Shown: piece after piece, positions 34,377 to 45,296 of the stretch
How positions within the stretch are numbered: position 1 is the first letter of the stretch
Layout of the letters: each line of letters begins with the position of its first letter
NCBI GenBank assembly: GCA_938743325.2
Contig: OW568876.1
Coordinates: 496,001-560,000 of the forward strand
Source: Pycnococcus provasolii
Lineage: Eukaryota > Chlorophyta > Pseudoscourfieldiophyceae > Pseudoscourfieldiales > Pycnococcaceae
Direction: 5' to 3'
Length of the DNA stretch: 64,000 bases
Translations under genes and position numbers: made by a program
Notes under the pieces: model-generated
The model's database searches: none
Told to the model about the DNA's origin: nothing
The model's input: the letters and a program-made list of their open reading frames with translations, nothing else

Positions 34377-35403
34377 GCGCACGCACGCACGAGGTCAGAA
34401 AAAAGGCACACAGAAAGAAACACCTGAGATCTCCCTAGGAAGCTTCCCTCTAGTGTAAAGTTTAAGGTGGTACTTTACTACCCGTAGGAGAAATCCGGCA
34501 ATTAAATATTAATTAAGAACTATTTTAATCGGGTCTATTTTAATCGACTCCATAGACTCGCGGATCGAGGATTCCAGGAGAGCCTCAGTGGTTTCCTCAA
34601 ATGTGCTTTCACTCGGTGGATCCAGGAATAATAGTAGGAATCCAATGGCAATGGCAATGGCAGGCCGGAGAAAACACCTTTAGGGACAACCTTTAGGAAT
34701 AGGGTAGTGGAGGAGGCGAAGCTTCGGAAGGCAGGCGCGCGCCCATACAGTACACCTATGTTCCACCGGTTCTCCTCGAAACCTACCCCTCCCCTCCCCG
34801 AGCAGGCGAAGCAGGCACGGCTGGCTCATTCTTCTTCCCCTCCCCACTGACGGTGGCGGGTACTACGTGCGCGCCGCTGTGGCGTCTGCTCTGTCGCGCG
34901 CGCTGAGGTGGCTTTCTTCTGGCTTCTTATGTTCCGTTCTATTTTAGAAGGGGCGTTTGACGCTCCCTCGGAACAACAAGTTACAAGAAGCACAAGAAAT
35001 AGGCGTTCCGCAGCAGCAGCAGCAGCAGCAAGGAAGGCGTCGTTCTCGCTCGACGTTTGCCGCTGTGGTGGCTTACGTGCCCCCGGCGGCTTTCTCCGCT
35101 GCAGCGACTCCCTCCCAACAGGGTAGTAGTTCGCTCGACGTTTCGTCGTGGCTGCCGTGTGCGCGGTTAGCTGCCGTGCGGCTTTCGCCACGGTTGCCTA
35201 CACCTTGTCATCATTTCCTTTGTCCTTGACGTATGACATAGATAGTATACCGTTGGGACGTCTCCCTCCGATACGTCGAACCCTAGGTTATCGCAACAAG
35301 GGTCTTTTTAAGAGCTTCCTATAATTTAATATAACAGTATCCCACACATCACATGAAAACCCAACCAACCCCGATCTGAATCGGACCGTTGATTGAGCGA
35401 CGT

Positions 35404-35540
35404 GAGTGGAGCGCGTTCCGCCGCCACAAAGGCGGAGGAGGACCACATGAAGGTGGTGGAAAGTCTTAAGGCTGAAATGTCGGAAATGAAGCAAGCGCTG
35501 GTGACGAGCACCTCTGATCTCGAGAAGATGACATCAGATC
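35404..35540 (+). pseudogene. coiled-coil gene fragment
   Basis: About 42 codons read as a good amphipathic coiled coil (AATKAEEDHMKVVESLKAEM) with no start codon and no continuation; flanking sequence is non-coding in character. It looks like an exon-sized scrap of a long coiled-coil protein. The parent is not identified. Confidence 0.35.
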
Positions 35541-35889
35541 GATCAGTCGGTCGGGGCGAAGGAGGGGTCTCGAGGAGGAGGGGAGGATCCACCTGGGATC
35601 CACCTCACATAAGCCTTAGGAAGGGGGGAGGGACCGTTGGGGGGTTTGGTTTGAAGGGAGAGGACCGTTGAAGTGACAGATGGGTTTTCACTGGTTCAAA
35701 GTCCAAAGTCCCCGGTCTGCCCGCTTTCGTTCGGCCTGCTTTGCACCCGGCCTGCTTCACGCTTACTTTTTCACATCCCTCTCCCTGCGCACTTGCACAG
35801 CTTTCATACTTTTTTTCATATAATTTATTTTTGCGGCGTGCGTGCTGACTGAGTGAGTGAGTGACCAGCCAACTGGTGTGGTGTGTACG

Positions 35890-36472
35890 ATGAACCATGG
35901 CGGCGCTCCTCGGCGTGGAGGTGGAGGTGGTGGTGGTGGTGGTGGTCCGACGACTCGTGGTGGTGGCGAGCACTCTTCAGCTCCACTGGCAATGGCGTCC
36001 GACTCGAGGGCGAGCCGTCCTCATCACACTCGCGGGGAACGTCGTGCCGCTCGAAGCACGCGCACTGCACCGAATACATCACGCGTAAGTATCTGTTCAT
36101 TGCCAGACGATGACGAGGAGAAGGAGGAGAAGCCGATAATACTCAATCATGAGCCTGATGATGATGATGAAGAACTCCTGGAAGAAGAAGGCGCAACGAC
36201 GACGACGACGAACAAACAGCAACAACAGAATTCAGCAAAGAAGCGACTGGCGTCATCGTCATGCACCGCTGCTGCGCACTCGAATCGTCATCAATCTGAT
36301 GATGACGGCGCCACCACGACTATCACCACCACCACCACCACGACAACGGCTAACGAAGGGTACACGCACGCGTACTCAACAACACGCACGAACAACAACC
36401 TCAATCTGCTACGAAGGAAGGAAAGGGAGGAGGAGGATGGATGCTGCTCCACCATTGCGTCAGTCGTCGTGG

Positions 36473-36512
<40 letters not shown>

Positions 36513-39174
36513 GCGGCGGCAGCAGAAGCATCATCACCAGGAAGAGAGATACATGGACGACGAAATGGAAGAAGATTCTTCCTCAGAAACTCTGCTATCC
36601 AAGAAACGAAAGTATGATGCTGATCAATATCATTCTGCTTCCGCACGACTGACGACAACAACGAGCTCATTCGTTACGGCACAACAAACCTTCTTCGTCA
36701 ATAGCAGCATTGCGGCGGCACCGCCACTACTACCGGCAACATTCTCGTCGCTGCCTTTGGACTTTCTTGTGGAACTTGTCGAGAATTATGTGCCATTTCA
36801 CGCGCCTACCATCGCCGCTCTCCGACTCACGTCGCGCTCACTTCTTGCCGCTGTGCGAGGATCGCGGTGGGCTGGGACTGCTCGCCGTCGTGATCTCGAC
36901 GATCTGCTCCACGACCTCGATGACAAGCCACAGCAATCATCGTCATCCTCCATTCGCAATGCAAGCAGCTTCGACGAACTCCGCCCGCTGCTCCGTCTCA
37001 TGCCTCGTCTTGAGCGTATCGACTTCACGCTGTGGACGCACCTCAATGGTCCCGAGCTGGCATACATCGCTGAACACGCACCGCACCTGAGCGGTCTTAA
37101 ACTTCACTTGCCACGCGAGGATGCACGCCTGCCACACCCTGCTATTCTCAGCGGCGACGATGTCGCATCCGCCATTCGACGCCTTCCAGCACTCGCGGAC
37201 GTAGATCTATCGCACGTCTTTTCGCTGACGAGCGAGCTGTACGGTGCGCTCGCCGGCATGTCACAACGCCTGCGCTCCATCACAATCGGTCGCACGATGG
37301 ACCGCATTCCTGTGGCACTAGTGTCGATACGAAGGAGGAACGGAAACGACGGTGCCGAAGGCAACGATGCGGAGGCGATGATGACGGAGGAAGAGGACGG
37401 TGTCGACGACGATGCCGATCGCATGACCGTTTCGAATGATGAAGAATCCTCCTTGGAAGAAGAAGAATCCGATGACGATGGCGATGGTGTTGACGGCAAT
37501 GGCCACAATCATCATCAACAACATGCATCTTCCATCGTCCTGCACTCCATGAGAGAGCTCTCCTTCTGGCGACCGCAGGCGCACATTGAGCACCGTGGAG
37601 CAAGTGCAGCAGGATGGTATCCCATTGCCTCTGGGCACGACGATGATTTAGAGCGTGCAGCGGTGCAGAATGCCACCTTGCTTCCAATTCTTCTTCGGAA
37701 GAATTGCTCGTCGATCGAGGAAATTGCATGCGTCGACCTCCCCGCAATCCCAAACCCAGGCTTGTGGATCTCAAACAACGCGGAGCGCTTCACGCGCCTC
37801 ACGAAGCTGCAGCTGCTATCGTGCGATAACTTCACGCTCGAAGACGCCGAAGGTCTTTTCGGTACCCAACATGGCAGCAGCTCATTCTCGCGCGTACCAG
37901 CTCTGCGATTCCTCGAACTTAGCGGGTCGTTCGACGCGCCACTCGTGAATCGTATCCTCGCGTCGATCGGCGCAGGCCAGCTTCGATCCATCATGCTGCT
38001 GGGTTGCAAGAGCATCGATAATACCGTGCTGGAAGTCATTCTCAACAGGCACGGCGACGTCGTGGAGGAACTTTTCCTTGGACGGAAGCTCACATGCTGT
38101 TCGGACGACGATGGGTCTGTCTCAACCTTGTCATCACGCAACCGCCGGCATTCGCTGCACCAATTCATAGCCACACGCCATGGTGGTCACCTTGTGGGCG
38201 ATGATCATCATGCTGCTGTCGTCGACGCCACCAGTCCGCAGCTGGAAAATGCGTACATTGACTACATGCGTGCAGTGGAAGAATACTGGGCGAATGTCTC
38301 CCAAGGGCAGCTCGTGCGTCTCATCGCGCAGACACCACGCCTGCGATCTCTTCACTTAGAGAGCTGCTTTGCTCCAAGCCTCTTGAATTTGCCTCTCGCG
38401 GCACTGGGAGCACGCGCGTCGCACTTGGCTCCGCATCACGAAAGCGGCAGTGGTCGAGACACGCTCACATCAGCAACTTTCATGCGCCCGGTGATGCGGT
38501 CTGACGCACTTGTCGAACACTTCGTCAGCGGAGGCGGTGGTGCGAGCACAAGCAAGACCTTGCCGGCGCTCAAGCAGCTCAACCTCACTCACGCCGTCGT
38601 CCTCGCTCCGCCACGTGATGCTTGCTATGGAGGCGGCACCCATCTTCTCAGCGCTCTTCCACGCGTGCGCTCGTACTATAGTGCCGTGGAGACGCTGAAC
38701 ATATCCTTCTCCGACGCGTGCGACACACACCTAGGGGCGATGTTGTGGAGCACGCCGAGACTTCGCAGCTTGTACGCGAACCGATGCTCGCGACTTTCGG
38801 AAATCGTGATTCCCGACCAGGTGCTCGAAGAGCTAGAAGTGGTGCAGGCGGTGGATTGCGAACGCCTCCGCGTGCTTCGCATAGGCGCCAGCCCGCGCCT
38901 TCAGTATGTGTGGATGCGTGGGACGCCAAGTGGCGACCGCCTTGCAGTCGTCGAGGGTCCCAAGGCTATTTCGCAGCGCCATTCGAGCATGACCGCTCCG
39001 CCAGTGGCTTGTGGCAAGCGTCTCTCATTCGTCTGCGAGTCGGATTCAGGCAGCAGAAGCGCCAGCAGCACGCAATCTGCAAGTGCTCGCGCCACCTCGT
39101 CGTATTCGTCGTACGTCTCGGTGTGCTTTTCCGTGAGTCGTGCTTGTCCCTCAAGCGCACAAATCTATTGCTGA
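35890..39174 (+). CDS. F-box/leucine-rich-repeat-type protein with low-complexity N-terminus
   Basis: The start is the ATG at 35890 (1094 aa). The first about 285 residues are disordered: a Gly run, Asp/Glu runs, Thr runs and about 14 Gln. An F-box-like segment follows near residue 288 (LPLDFLVELVENYVPFHAPT). From about 340 onward LRR-like units recur, for example LIAQTPRLRSLHLESC, LPALKQLNLTHAV, VETLNISFSDACD and TPRLRSLYANRCS; an acidic insert breaks the series near 500-550. This is the layout of FBXL substrate receptors of SCF ligases. Start choice is fairly safe because upstream frames lack an ATG. The substrate is unknown. Confidence 0.75.
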
Positions 39175-39387
39175 TGATAAATACTATTATCTATAATAAC
39201 TTATGCACATTCGCGCGCGCGCATTCCGACGCGACGCACTTTGCGGGGCGAGCATGCTGCTGCTCGAGATTCCCCTCTACGATAGTAAAGACGAACCATT
39301 CATAGGTATTCTTGACAACTCTTAACTCGGTCCGCGCCGTCACGTCACACTCATAAAATTTAGCTTAACTACGACACACGACCGTGC

Positions 39388-39804
39388 GTGTGCCCAAAAA
39401 AAGTGGGTGTGTCTCTTGACCACGGCAATTTCCTAATCGCAGCGCCCCCGCTCGATGCGACGTTGCGAGTCGTCATCGATATCGTGCTTAAGAACATCGA
39501 ACGGCAAATTGCCTTGCCTCACCACAAGCGCGAGAAAGGCAGAAAAGGCGTGATCCGGATTACAGGACCGATCGCATTCGCGCGTGGAGTGGAGAAGGCG
39601 TATCGCGACAACGGGCTCAAATCTCCGAGCGAGCAAGCACCGATATTTCATGATCTTGGCGTCATGTATGAATGGAACGCCGCTGGAATACTACATAAAG
39701 GAGATGGGAGTCGTCATGGGCATTGGAAAATGGGTCACGAAGATGAAGGGAAGGATTGGCACTACTCACGCCAAACAACCCCAGTTGTGCTCGGACCAGT
39801 GTAA
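39388..39804 (+). pseudogene. OCH1-like glycosyltransferase C-terminal fragment
   Basis: The frame has no ATG at its head and about 138 codons. The segment DHGNFLIAAPPLDATLRVVI, with ITGPIAFARGVEKAY about 40 residues later, resembles the C-terminal part of DXD-type sugar transferases (Gly_transf_sug, OCH1-like mannosyltransferases), which have an N-x-(F/M)-x-A-x-P-x-H/D phrase and a conserved TGP. The catalytic DXD half is absent. It is probably a 5'-truncated gene remnant beside the foldback element; the missing half was not found upstream. Confidence 0.45.
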
Positions 39805-40056
39805 ACGATGTCCCTGTGTCCACGTGAAGAACCGCCGTATCGTTTCCCTGCCTTCACGGTCGTTTCGCCTTGCGCAGACAATAAGACGTGCAATGCCATG
39901 TCGGGACGCTGGGGCGGGTACACGGGCACATCGCAGTACTCGACGCTTACTGGGGAGGAGGGGGAACTGGGGGATGCGGGTTGAAGTCAGCGCGATCGAT
40001 GTTGGGGGTTTGGAATGCGGTTGGAATGGGACCTTAGCTAACCAACCCCCCGGCCG

Positions 40057-40145
40057 ATAAGCCTTGTCGACAGAAAAATAAGGTCGCGTTGGTTTCGGGT
40101 CTATTTTCCGGTTGCATTCCCCACTCAATTCCCCCCGATCCGGCG

Positions 40146-40179
<34 letters not shown>

Positions 40180-40817
40180 ATGCGAAAATCAGAAAACAAC
40201 GAGGGAAAAAGACCGGCATTCCCCCAAAGCCTGATAATTTTCCCTTCATAACGGCGATCCCCGTTATAAATTAATGGCGCCGCGGCCGTCAGCGTGCGTG
40301 CGTTCTATCAACGCACTCTATGGGCTATTGAAGAGGACACATTGGGCAGCCACCTGCGAGAAACCCCGTCTTTATCCGACCTGAAACGGACATGTATTCG
40401 TTGATCTCCGTATTATGCCGTATAACGGGAAATTTGGTCGGGGGAAAGGGAGTTTTGATCAGATCCCGACCAAATTTATGGTTATACGGCCATTATGCAA
40501 AACGTCGATAACTTCTCCGTTTCAGGTCAAAACAAGAATTGGTTTGTGACTGACAGTAGCTCTATGTGTGCTGTTCAATAGCCCATAGAGTGCGTTGATA
40601 GAACGCACGCACGCTGACGGCCGCGGCGCCATTAATTTATAACGGGGATCGCCGTTATGAAGGGAAAATTATCAGGCTTTGGGGGAATGCCGGTCTTTTT
40701 CCCTCGCTGTTTTCTAATTTTCACATGGGGGGAAGATGAGTGGGGAATGCGATGGCTGGATGGGGAAATAGACCCGCGACCTTATTTCCAAAATCGGGCT
40801 TCGTCGACAAGGCTTAT
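40057..40817. mobile_element. foldback element: long near-perfect inverted repeat
   Basis: The left arm begins ataagccttgtcgac (40057) and the right arm ends gtcgacaaggcttat (40817). The arms pair almost to a centre near 40453. The middle of each arm is the best conserved, from gagggaaaaagaccggcatt to tctatgggctattgaa (about 40199-40336 against 40571-40706). The inner part still pairs through acctgaaacgga, the region around ccgtataac, and aaatttggtcggg. A 33-base C-run expands the left arm. No coding sequence lies inside. This is the form of a foldback/MITE-like non-autonomous DNA element; no clear target-site duplication was seen. Confidence 0.88.
40147..40179. repeat. poly-C run of 33
   Basis: The homologous spot in the right arm has only six G, so the run expanded after the element formed or reflects sequencing length error. 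Confidence 0.9.
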
Positions 40818-40899
40818 TGATTATCCCGTTCTCGTTCCCTTCCCCAGGCATAGAGTCTGCGTTTTCGACCCTCTCTCTCCCTATTTGGTATATTCTCTG

Positions 40900-41979
40900 A
40901 TGATGTCCGCCTCTGGTTTTCTCAGGAACTCCGCGTTGGTTCTAAGTCGCATGGGAACCACCATGTCCTCGAGACTGGTTCCAAATACCAGCAGTGCTTT
41001 GTCGTTTTGGTTCGGCCTCTGTGGAGTACGGCCTCTAGGTGTTTCAGCTGCGCTGTCATCACCCCCTCAGCGCTCATTCTCAGGCTCATCATCATCAGGC
41101 GCGTCGTCATCAGACAAGTACTACGACTCGCAGTCAGGACGGTGGGTCTCCGCGCCGGGATCGCGAGGAATACGTGTGCACGCCATCGCGCCGCTGACGT
41201 TTGCAGAGAAGTTTGCAAGCCCGGAGAGAAGGGCAGCCGCGCTCGCGGCGGTGCTCGCAGCTCGTCCGACTTCCGTGGAGATCTGGGCGGAGGCGTGCAC
41301 GTGTCCGCACGTGAGAACCATCGTTGCAGCGGCGAAGCAGGAGCAGCCGGACTTCGATACCGTTATTGTGCAGCGCGTCGCCAACGCCGCCGCGCTGGAG
41401 ACGGCTGTGACGCAGGGAAAGGATGTCGTCGACGAGCTGAGCGTTGCCATTCCGTGCTTCCCTCCAGACTCTCCGGCGATGCAGGGAAACGCCGAGGCGC
41501 TCGGGCAGATGCTGAGAACCGCGGCGGTGTCGCTCATCTCGCAGTCGCCTCTCCCCGTTCGAGGGTCTGTGCTTGGCGCGTTCGAGCCGTCTTGCCACGC
41601 TGACGCCGCAACGGCAGCAGCAGCCTTTGCCGACGCCGGCTGCGAGACGATCGTCATGAGCGAGTCGCGTCCCGCGAGCGAGCACGTGTCTGCTCCCCCT
41701 GTTGCGGACGAGGACGACGTACGCGCGTGTCTCGAGGACGTGTGCGGCATGGATTTCGAGGGCGAGTTGATGAGCGAGCGTGTCGTCGTCGCTGCGAGCA
41801 CGATCGACGCGTTTACGATGGCGCAGAGCGTTTTGGGAATCACGCAGATTGCCGTCGGCGGTGACGCCGTCGCGCCGGAGGAGGCGCTGAAGGCGGCTCA
41901 GAGCGAAGAGAAGATTAAGGAGTGCGTGGACGTCGTGCAGCGGCTGATGGATGCGCAGCACATCGTCAACCAGCTGTAA
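40900..41979 (+). CDS. HMG-CoA lyase-like protein lacking catalytic residues, probably mitochondrial
   Basis: The start is the ATG at 40900 (a second ATG follows at once); the open frame reaches back into the foldback element but that part is not protein-like. The first about 45 residues are Ser/Arg-rich without acids, as in a mitochondrial or plastid presequence. From residue about 92 the sequence tracks the HMG-CoA lyase TIM barrel: IRVHAIAPLTFAEKFASPER in place of the PRDG strand, a VANAAALETAVTQGKD helix, LPVRGSVLGAFEPSC for the VRGY-x2-C strand, and ITQIAVGGDAVAPEEAL where the active-site loop would be. The family's catalytic Arg, the Asp of DTIG, the HxH pair and the loop Cys all appear replaced. 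It is best read as a pseudoenzyme relative of the lyase. Confidence is moderate. Confidence 0.6.
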   Translation: MMSASGFLRNSALVLSRMGTTMSSRLVPNTSSALSFWFGLCGVRPLGVSAALSSPPQRSFSGSSSSGASSSDKYYDSQSGRWVSAPGSRGIRVHAIAPLTFAEKFASPERRAAALAAVLAARPTSVEIWAEACTCPHVRTIVAAAKQEQPDFDTVIVQRVANAAALETAVTQGKDVVDELSVAIPCFPPDSPAMQGNAEALGQMLRTAAVSLISQSPLPVRGSVLGAFEPSCHADAATAAAAFADAGCETIVMSESRPASEHVSAPPVADEDDVRACLEDVCGMDFEGELMSERVVVAASTIDAFTMAQSVLGITQIAVGGDAVAPEEALKAAQSEEKIKECVDVVQRLMDAQHIVNQL

Positions 41980-42111
41980 GCACTACTACCACCCGTATTA
42001 TCGTTAGATTCGTCCGCCACCTGGCCAGTTTCGGCATTTTTCACCCCCCATTCCGCACCTGTCATTTCTCACCTCCCTTGTGCCCTTTGGTGCAGAATAA
42101 TAAACTTTCCC

Positions 42112-43161
42112 ATGCTGCGCCGTGCGTGGTCGTCATTGCCGTCGTTGCCGTCGCCGTCATCGCTTTTAGTGGACCCCGCGCCTCTGCGCATTCTCACGTG
42201 GAATATCCTGGCGGATGGACTTGCGCAGGATGGTGGATTCGACGGCGTTGCGCCGGACTCCGACACCTTGACGTGGACGCACCGCCTTCCGCTCATTTGC
42301 GCGGAAATCGCAAACGCTGGGGCGGACGTCATATGCTTCCAAGAAGCTTCCCGGTGCTTCGCGCCGCCTGAAACAGAACAGAACGAAGGTGAAGGTCAAG
42401 ATGATGGCTCGTCTCCCACGCCTCTCTGGAGGACGCTCGAGCCGGTCATCGCCGCGCTGGGGTACGACGGGTGCTTTGCACCGAAGCGACCGTCGCCGTG
42501 CGTAAAGCTTGGCGCTCCGCCTGACGGCGTCGCAGTTCTTTGGAAGAAGAGCCGGTGCGAACTCGTCGGTGAGCCAGTCGCGCACTACTACCCACCCGAG
42601 GAGGATGGCAAAAAGCACGCTAGCCAGTGCCTTGTGGTCGCTCACCTCGCAGACAGCCTGTACGGTGACGGCGAACGGGTCGTCACGGTCGTCGCCACAC
42701 ACCTGAAGGCGAAGTCTGATCACTCAGCCATCCGCGCACGCCAGGCGAGGCACATGTGCGAAAAGATCACGGAGATGCACGCGCACAAGCTGTCCTGGCT
42801 CTCAGAGAGCGGAGAGCGTGCCTTCGTGCTTTGCGGTGATATGAATGACACGAGAGAGTCGGAGGCACTGAGCACGTTGCTTGCGCATGACGCGCCGCCG
42901 CTTGCAGCCGCCGTCGACGCAGAAGCTTATCCTTGGACGACGTGGAAGACGCGTGACGGCAAGACGAAAAAGCACGCGATTGACCACGTCGTCGTCGAAA
43001 GGGATGGGCCGCTCGTTCCCCTTCGCACATGGGCATTGCCGACAGACGTGGACGTCGGCTGCGCCACCGGCCTTCCGACGAGCGCATATCCGTCCGACCA
43101 CGTGAGCGTGGGCGTCGAGCTCGCGTGGCGCAGTCGACCAGCGAAGCGCAGAGCGGTGTAA
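42112..43161 (+). CDS. nocturnin/CCR4-like endonuclease-exonuclease-phosphatase
   Basis: The 349-aa product starts at an ATG at 42112. Motifs run in EEP order: LRILTWNILADGLAQ (Asn), GADVICFQEAS (Glu), VVATHLKAK (His), FVLCGDMNDT (Asp, Asn), AIDHVVV, and YPSDHVSVGVEL (Asp-His). The TWNILADGLA opening is that of the CCR4/nocturnin/angel branch, which includes poly(A) deadenylases and the NADP(H) 2'-phosphatase nocturnin. There is no LRR domain as in yeast Ccr4. The first about 20 residues are basic and Ser/Leu-rich and could target an organelle. It lies 130 bp after the HMG-CoA-lyase-like gene in the same direction. Substrate is undecided between mRNA tails and NADPH. Confidence 0.8.
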   Translation: MLRRAWSSLPSLPSPSSLLVDPAPLRILTWNILADGLAQDGGFDGVAPDSDTLTWTHRLPLICAEIANAGADVICFQEASRCFAPPETEQNEGEGQDDGSSPTPLWRTLEPVIAALGYDGCFAPKRPSPCVKLGAPPDGVAVLWKKSRCELVGEPVAHYYPPEEDGKKHASQCLVVAHLADSLYGDGERVVTVVATHLKAKSDHSAIRARQARHMCEKITEMHAHKLSWLSESGERAFVLCGDMNDTRESEALSTLLAHDAPPLAAAVDAEAYPWTTWKTRDGKTKKHAIDHVVVERDGPLVPLRTWALPTDVDVGCATGLPTSAYPSDHVSVGVELAWRSRPAKRRAV

Positions 43162-43228
43162 TTTAGTTATTCGACGAGTTTGGTACAGCCATTGTATTAA
43201 AAAGATTGAAACCTTGTGTTGGGTGTTT

Positions 43229-44164
43229 TTAGGGCCCGCCGTCGCGTTCCACCATCGGCTTCTCCACCTCCACAACCTCCTCCGGTTCCGCGACCCGTTC
43301 CTGGTCCTCCGTGTCCTCGGACGCCTTGCTCATGATCTCCGCCATGGCACGTTTCGAGATGCGCGCGATGACGACGAACAGCACGATGATGAGCACGCCA
43401 GAAATGATGTACGTCGCTTGGGCCATCGGTCCGTCGAGCTTCTGTTCACCGTTGATGATTTTGGAAATGTCGCGCGCCGTTGAGCCGACGTAGACGAACA
43501 CGATAGTAGCGGGTAAGATGCCGACCGACGAGTACAATGTGTAGTCTCTCATGCCCACGGACGTGACGGCAAGCGCGTAGTTCGAGAGGCTGTACGGGAT
43601 CACAGGTGTAAGGCGTACGAGGAGTACCACCTTCCACGCTTCGACGCGAGTCGCCTTGTCAATCGCCTTGAGTTTTTCATTTTTTGCAAACATGGACTCA
43701 ACCCAGTCGCGCAGCAGATATCTTGCTACGACGAACGCGCCGTTCTGTCCCAAGTTTGCGGAAATCCACACGATGAGGACGCCTGCCCAGAACTTGAAGA
43801 TGGCCCCTGCTGCGAGGGTGAGAATGGCGGCCGGGACCATGAACACAACTGAGGTTGCGTAGACGATGACGAAGACGAGTCCACCAAGCTCTCTGTTCCG
43901 GTCGATCCACTCGAGCCATAAGTTGAATCTGTCGTCCTGAATTCGCACGACAAAGATGAGTATGAGGATGAGTGCTGCCATGGCAAGGACCACGAGTCCC
44001 TTAAAGACTTGCATGTGCCTCTTACGCCTTCGGTCGTCCGTGGCCATCGCCTCGTCCGAATCTGAATCTGTTGTTGTTTCTTCTGACGCGAGTGCGACGT
44101 TCAGGTTCTCTGTGAAGTCTTCTTGAGCAGAAGTTGTTATGTTCGAATCACGAGGAGGCTCCAT
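43229..44164 (-). CDS. TVP38/TMEM64 (DedA/VTT) family membrane protein
   Basis: The 311-aa product starts at an ATG at 44164. A soluble acidic N-terminus is followed by a helix near residues 53-71, a longer hydrophobic stretch (FVIVYATSVVFMVPAAILTL), and the family core with AGAIFKFWAGVLIVW, then LLVRLTPVIPYSLSNYALAV. This core is the VTT/SNARE-associated domain with re-entrant loops; eukaryotic relatives act in Golgi, ER or plastid membranes and bacterial DedA relatives move phospholipids. A last membrane helix lies near residues 255-278. The C-terminus is charged. It converges on the nocturnin-like gene with about 70 bp between stops. Confidence 0.85.
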   Translation of the reverse strand: MEPPRDSNITTSAQEDFTENLNVALASEETTTDSDSDEAMATDDRRRKRHMQVFKGLVVLAMAALILILIFVVRIQDDRFNLWLEWIDRNRELGGLVFVIVYATSVVFMVPAAILTLAAGAIFKFWAGVLIVWISANLGQNGAFVVARYLLRDWVESMFAKNEKLKAIDKATRVEAWKVVLLVRLTPVIPYSLSNYALAVTSVGMRDYTLYSSVGILPATIVFVYVGSTARDISKIINGEQKLDGPMAQATYIISGVLIIVLFVVIARISKRAMAEIMSKASEDTEDQERVAEPEEVVEVEKPMVERDGGP

Positions 44165-44352
44165 GGCCGCCTTCTCCGTGGCTTTCTTCTTTCTTCTTCG
44201 GAAGCTGATGAGGAGGTAGGGTACAAGACAACACCGGAAAGGAAATGGCCGCGCAGGATGAGGGAAGAGGGAACACGGAACAGTAAGTTAAGGGAAGTCT
44301 GTGCAGTGGAGGGAAGGGCAGACAAATAAAAGCGGAGTTCGGGGAAACCTAA

Positions 44353-44410
44353 AACGGGACCACGACCACGAGCACGAGCACGACCACGAGCACGACCACG
44401 AGCACGAGTG
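44353..44410. repeat. CACGAC/CACGAG hexanucleotide microsatellite
   Basis: About nine hexamers alternate cacgac and cacgag. In one frame they would encode His-Asp/His-Glu repeats, but no start or flanking protein supports translation. Confidence 0.85.
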
Positions 44411-44799
44411 GTGTCCCGTCGTCCCTCCCTACAGTCATTTGTTCTCAGTTGGCCAGACTTTTGAGGCCAACTTCGGAGGGCAAAACGGAGGCCTTTTGAC
44501 CTCCGAAGCACATCAATCTCCGAATCTCGATCACGCAACAACGGGCTCTCTCGTCGGGAGTATGTACCAGCATAGTCTGTGTACGTAACTGAGTGCGTGA
44601 AGTCACGTGGATGTACTGTACTGTACCTACCTCTTTGTGTACCTGGGCAGCGTACTGTACCTTGCTTGCATGGCAGAGCTTGCAAGAACCACTCGCGGCG
44701 TACTACGATAAGGGTGTTCAACGTCGGCACGATAGTCTACACTCTACAGTAACAGCGTGGATTCGGGGCACTACATGCGTACCTCTCGGGGGGTTTGGG

Positions 44800-44935
44800 G
44801 CACTTTCTTCATTTCGCCTGATCTCGGGCAGAACCTCGTACCTCCCGGGAGTTTCGGGCAGAGTCGCGTACCTCCCCCGGAGTTTGGGGCAGAATCGCGT
44901 ACCTCCCCCGGGCAGAATCGCGTACCTCTCATGGC
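44800..44935. repeat. degenerate about 40-bp tandem repeat
   Basis: The phrase gggcagaatcgcgtacctcccccgg recurs with variants four to five times, joined by gagtttggggc-type spacers. It sits directly upstream of the small ORF at 44931. Confidence 0.75.
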
Positions 44936-45296
44936 GCCGAAGAAGCAGCGTCATGGCAAAGACGCCGTGCAGACTCAAGTCGAGGACCGAAAGGGCAAGC
45001 AAGTGGCTTGCTTGGACTTGACTTTTACGCCGCAAAAGGAACAAGAAGACGACACTTCATCGAGTGAAAATGACGACGACTCAGACGACTCAGATGACTG
45101 CTTGACAGCAAGAGGCAGGCTCCCTCCCCCTCCCGACCCTCACAGAAAGAAGAGGATCATAGTACTACTGTACTGTACTGTCGAGGAACCACGACAGGCT
45201 GTACCCAACACCTTACTGTACCCTCCTGGCCTCCTCCCAAGTGACCAAGTGACCAAGTCCCAACCTCGACGTCCCTACCAACACTGTAGTGCTTAG
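44931..45296 (+). CDS. small acidic ORF, hypothetical
   Basis: The frame from ATG 44931 gives 121 aa: a basic head (MAPKKQRHGKDAV), a Ser/Asp/Glu block, then a Pro/Arg-rich tail. The start is in fair context and follows the 40-bp repeat. No family was recognised. It could be the head of a degraded mobile-element protein or a chance frame. Confidence 0.3.
   Translation: MAPKKQRHGKDAVQTQVEDRKGKQVACLDLTFTPQKEQEDDTSSSENDDDSDDSDDCLTARGRLPPPPDPHRKKRIIVLLYCTVEEPRQAVPNTLLYPPGLLPSDQVTKSQPRRPYQHCSA

Larger units (their letters stand above)
34324..35889. other. intergenic, 1.6 kb
   Basis: No complete gene supported. It holds a cacgaagcacacgaagca tandem repeat just upstream of the minus-strand gene (about 34335-34376), a cag-repeat near 35010-35030, a coiled-coil-coding scrap at 35404-35540, and the 5' leader of the F-box/LRR gene with a gagtgagtgagtga run. 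Confidence 0.5.

Noticed and set aside
34826-35191. 121-codon minus-strand frame with an Ala run
   Set aside because: Arg/Ala/Thr-rich with a cag-repeat; no family, poor start context, and no homology-like features.
40657-40899. N-terminal extension of the HMG-CoA-lyase-like protein into the foldback arm
   Set aside because: The extension is encoded by the inverted repeat itself and precedes a presequence-like leader at 40900.
44353-44935. Simple repeats considered as a CRISPR-like array
   Set aside because: Units are degenerate hexamers or 40-mers without unique spacers, in a eukaryotic genome.
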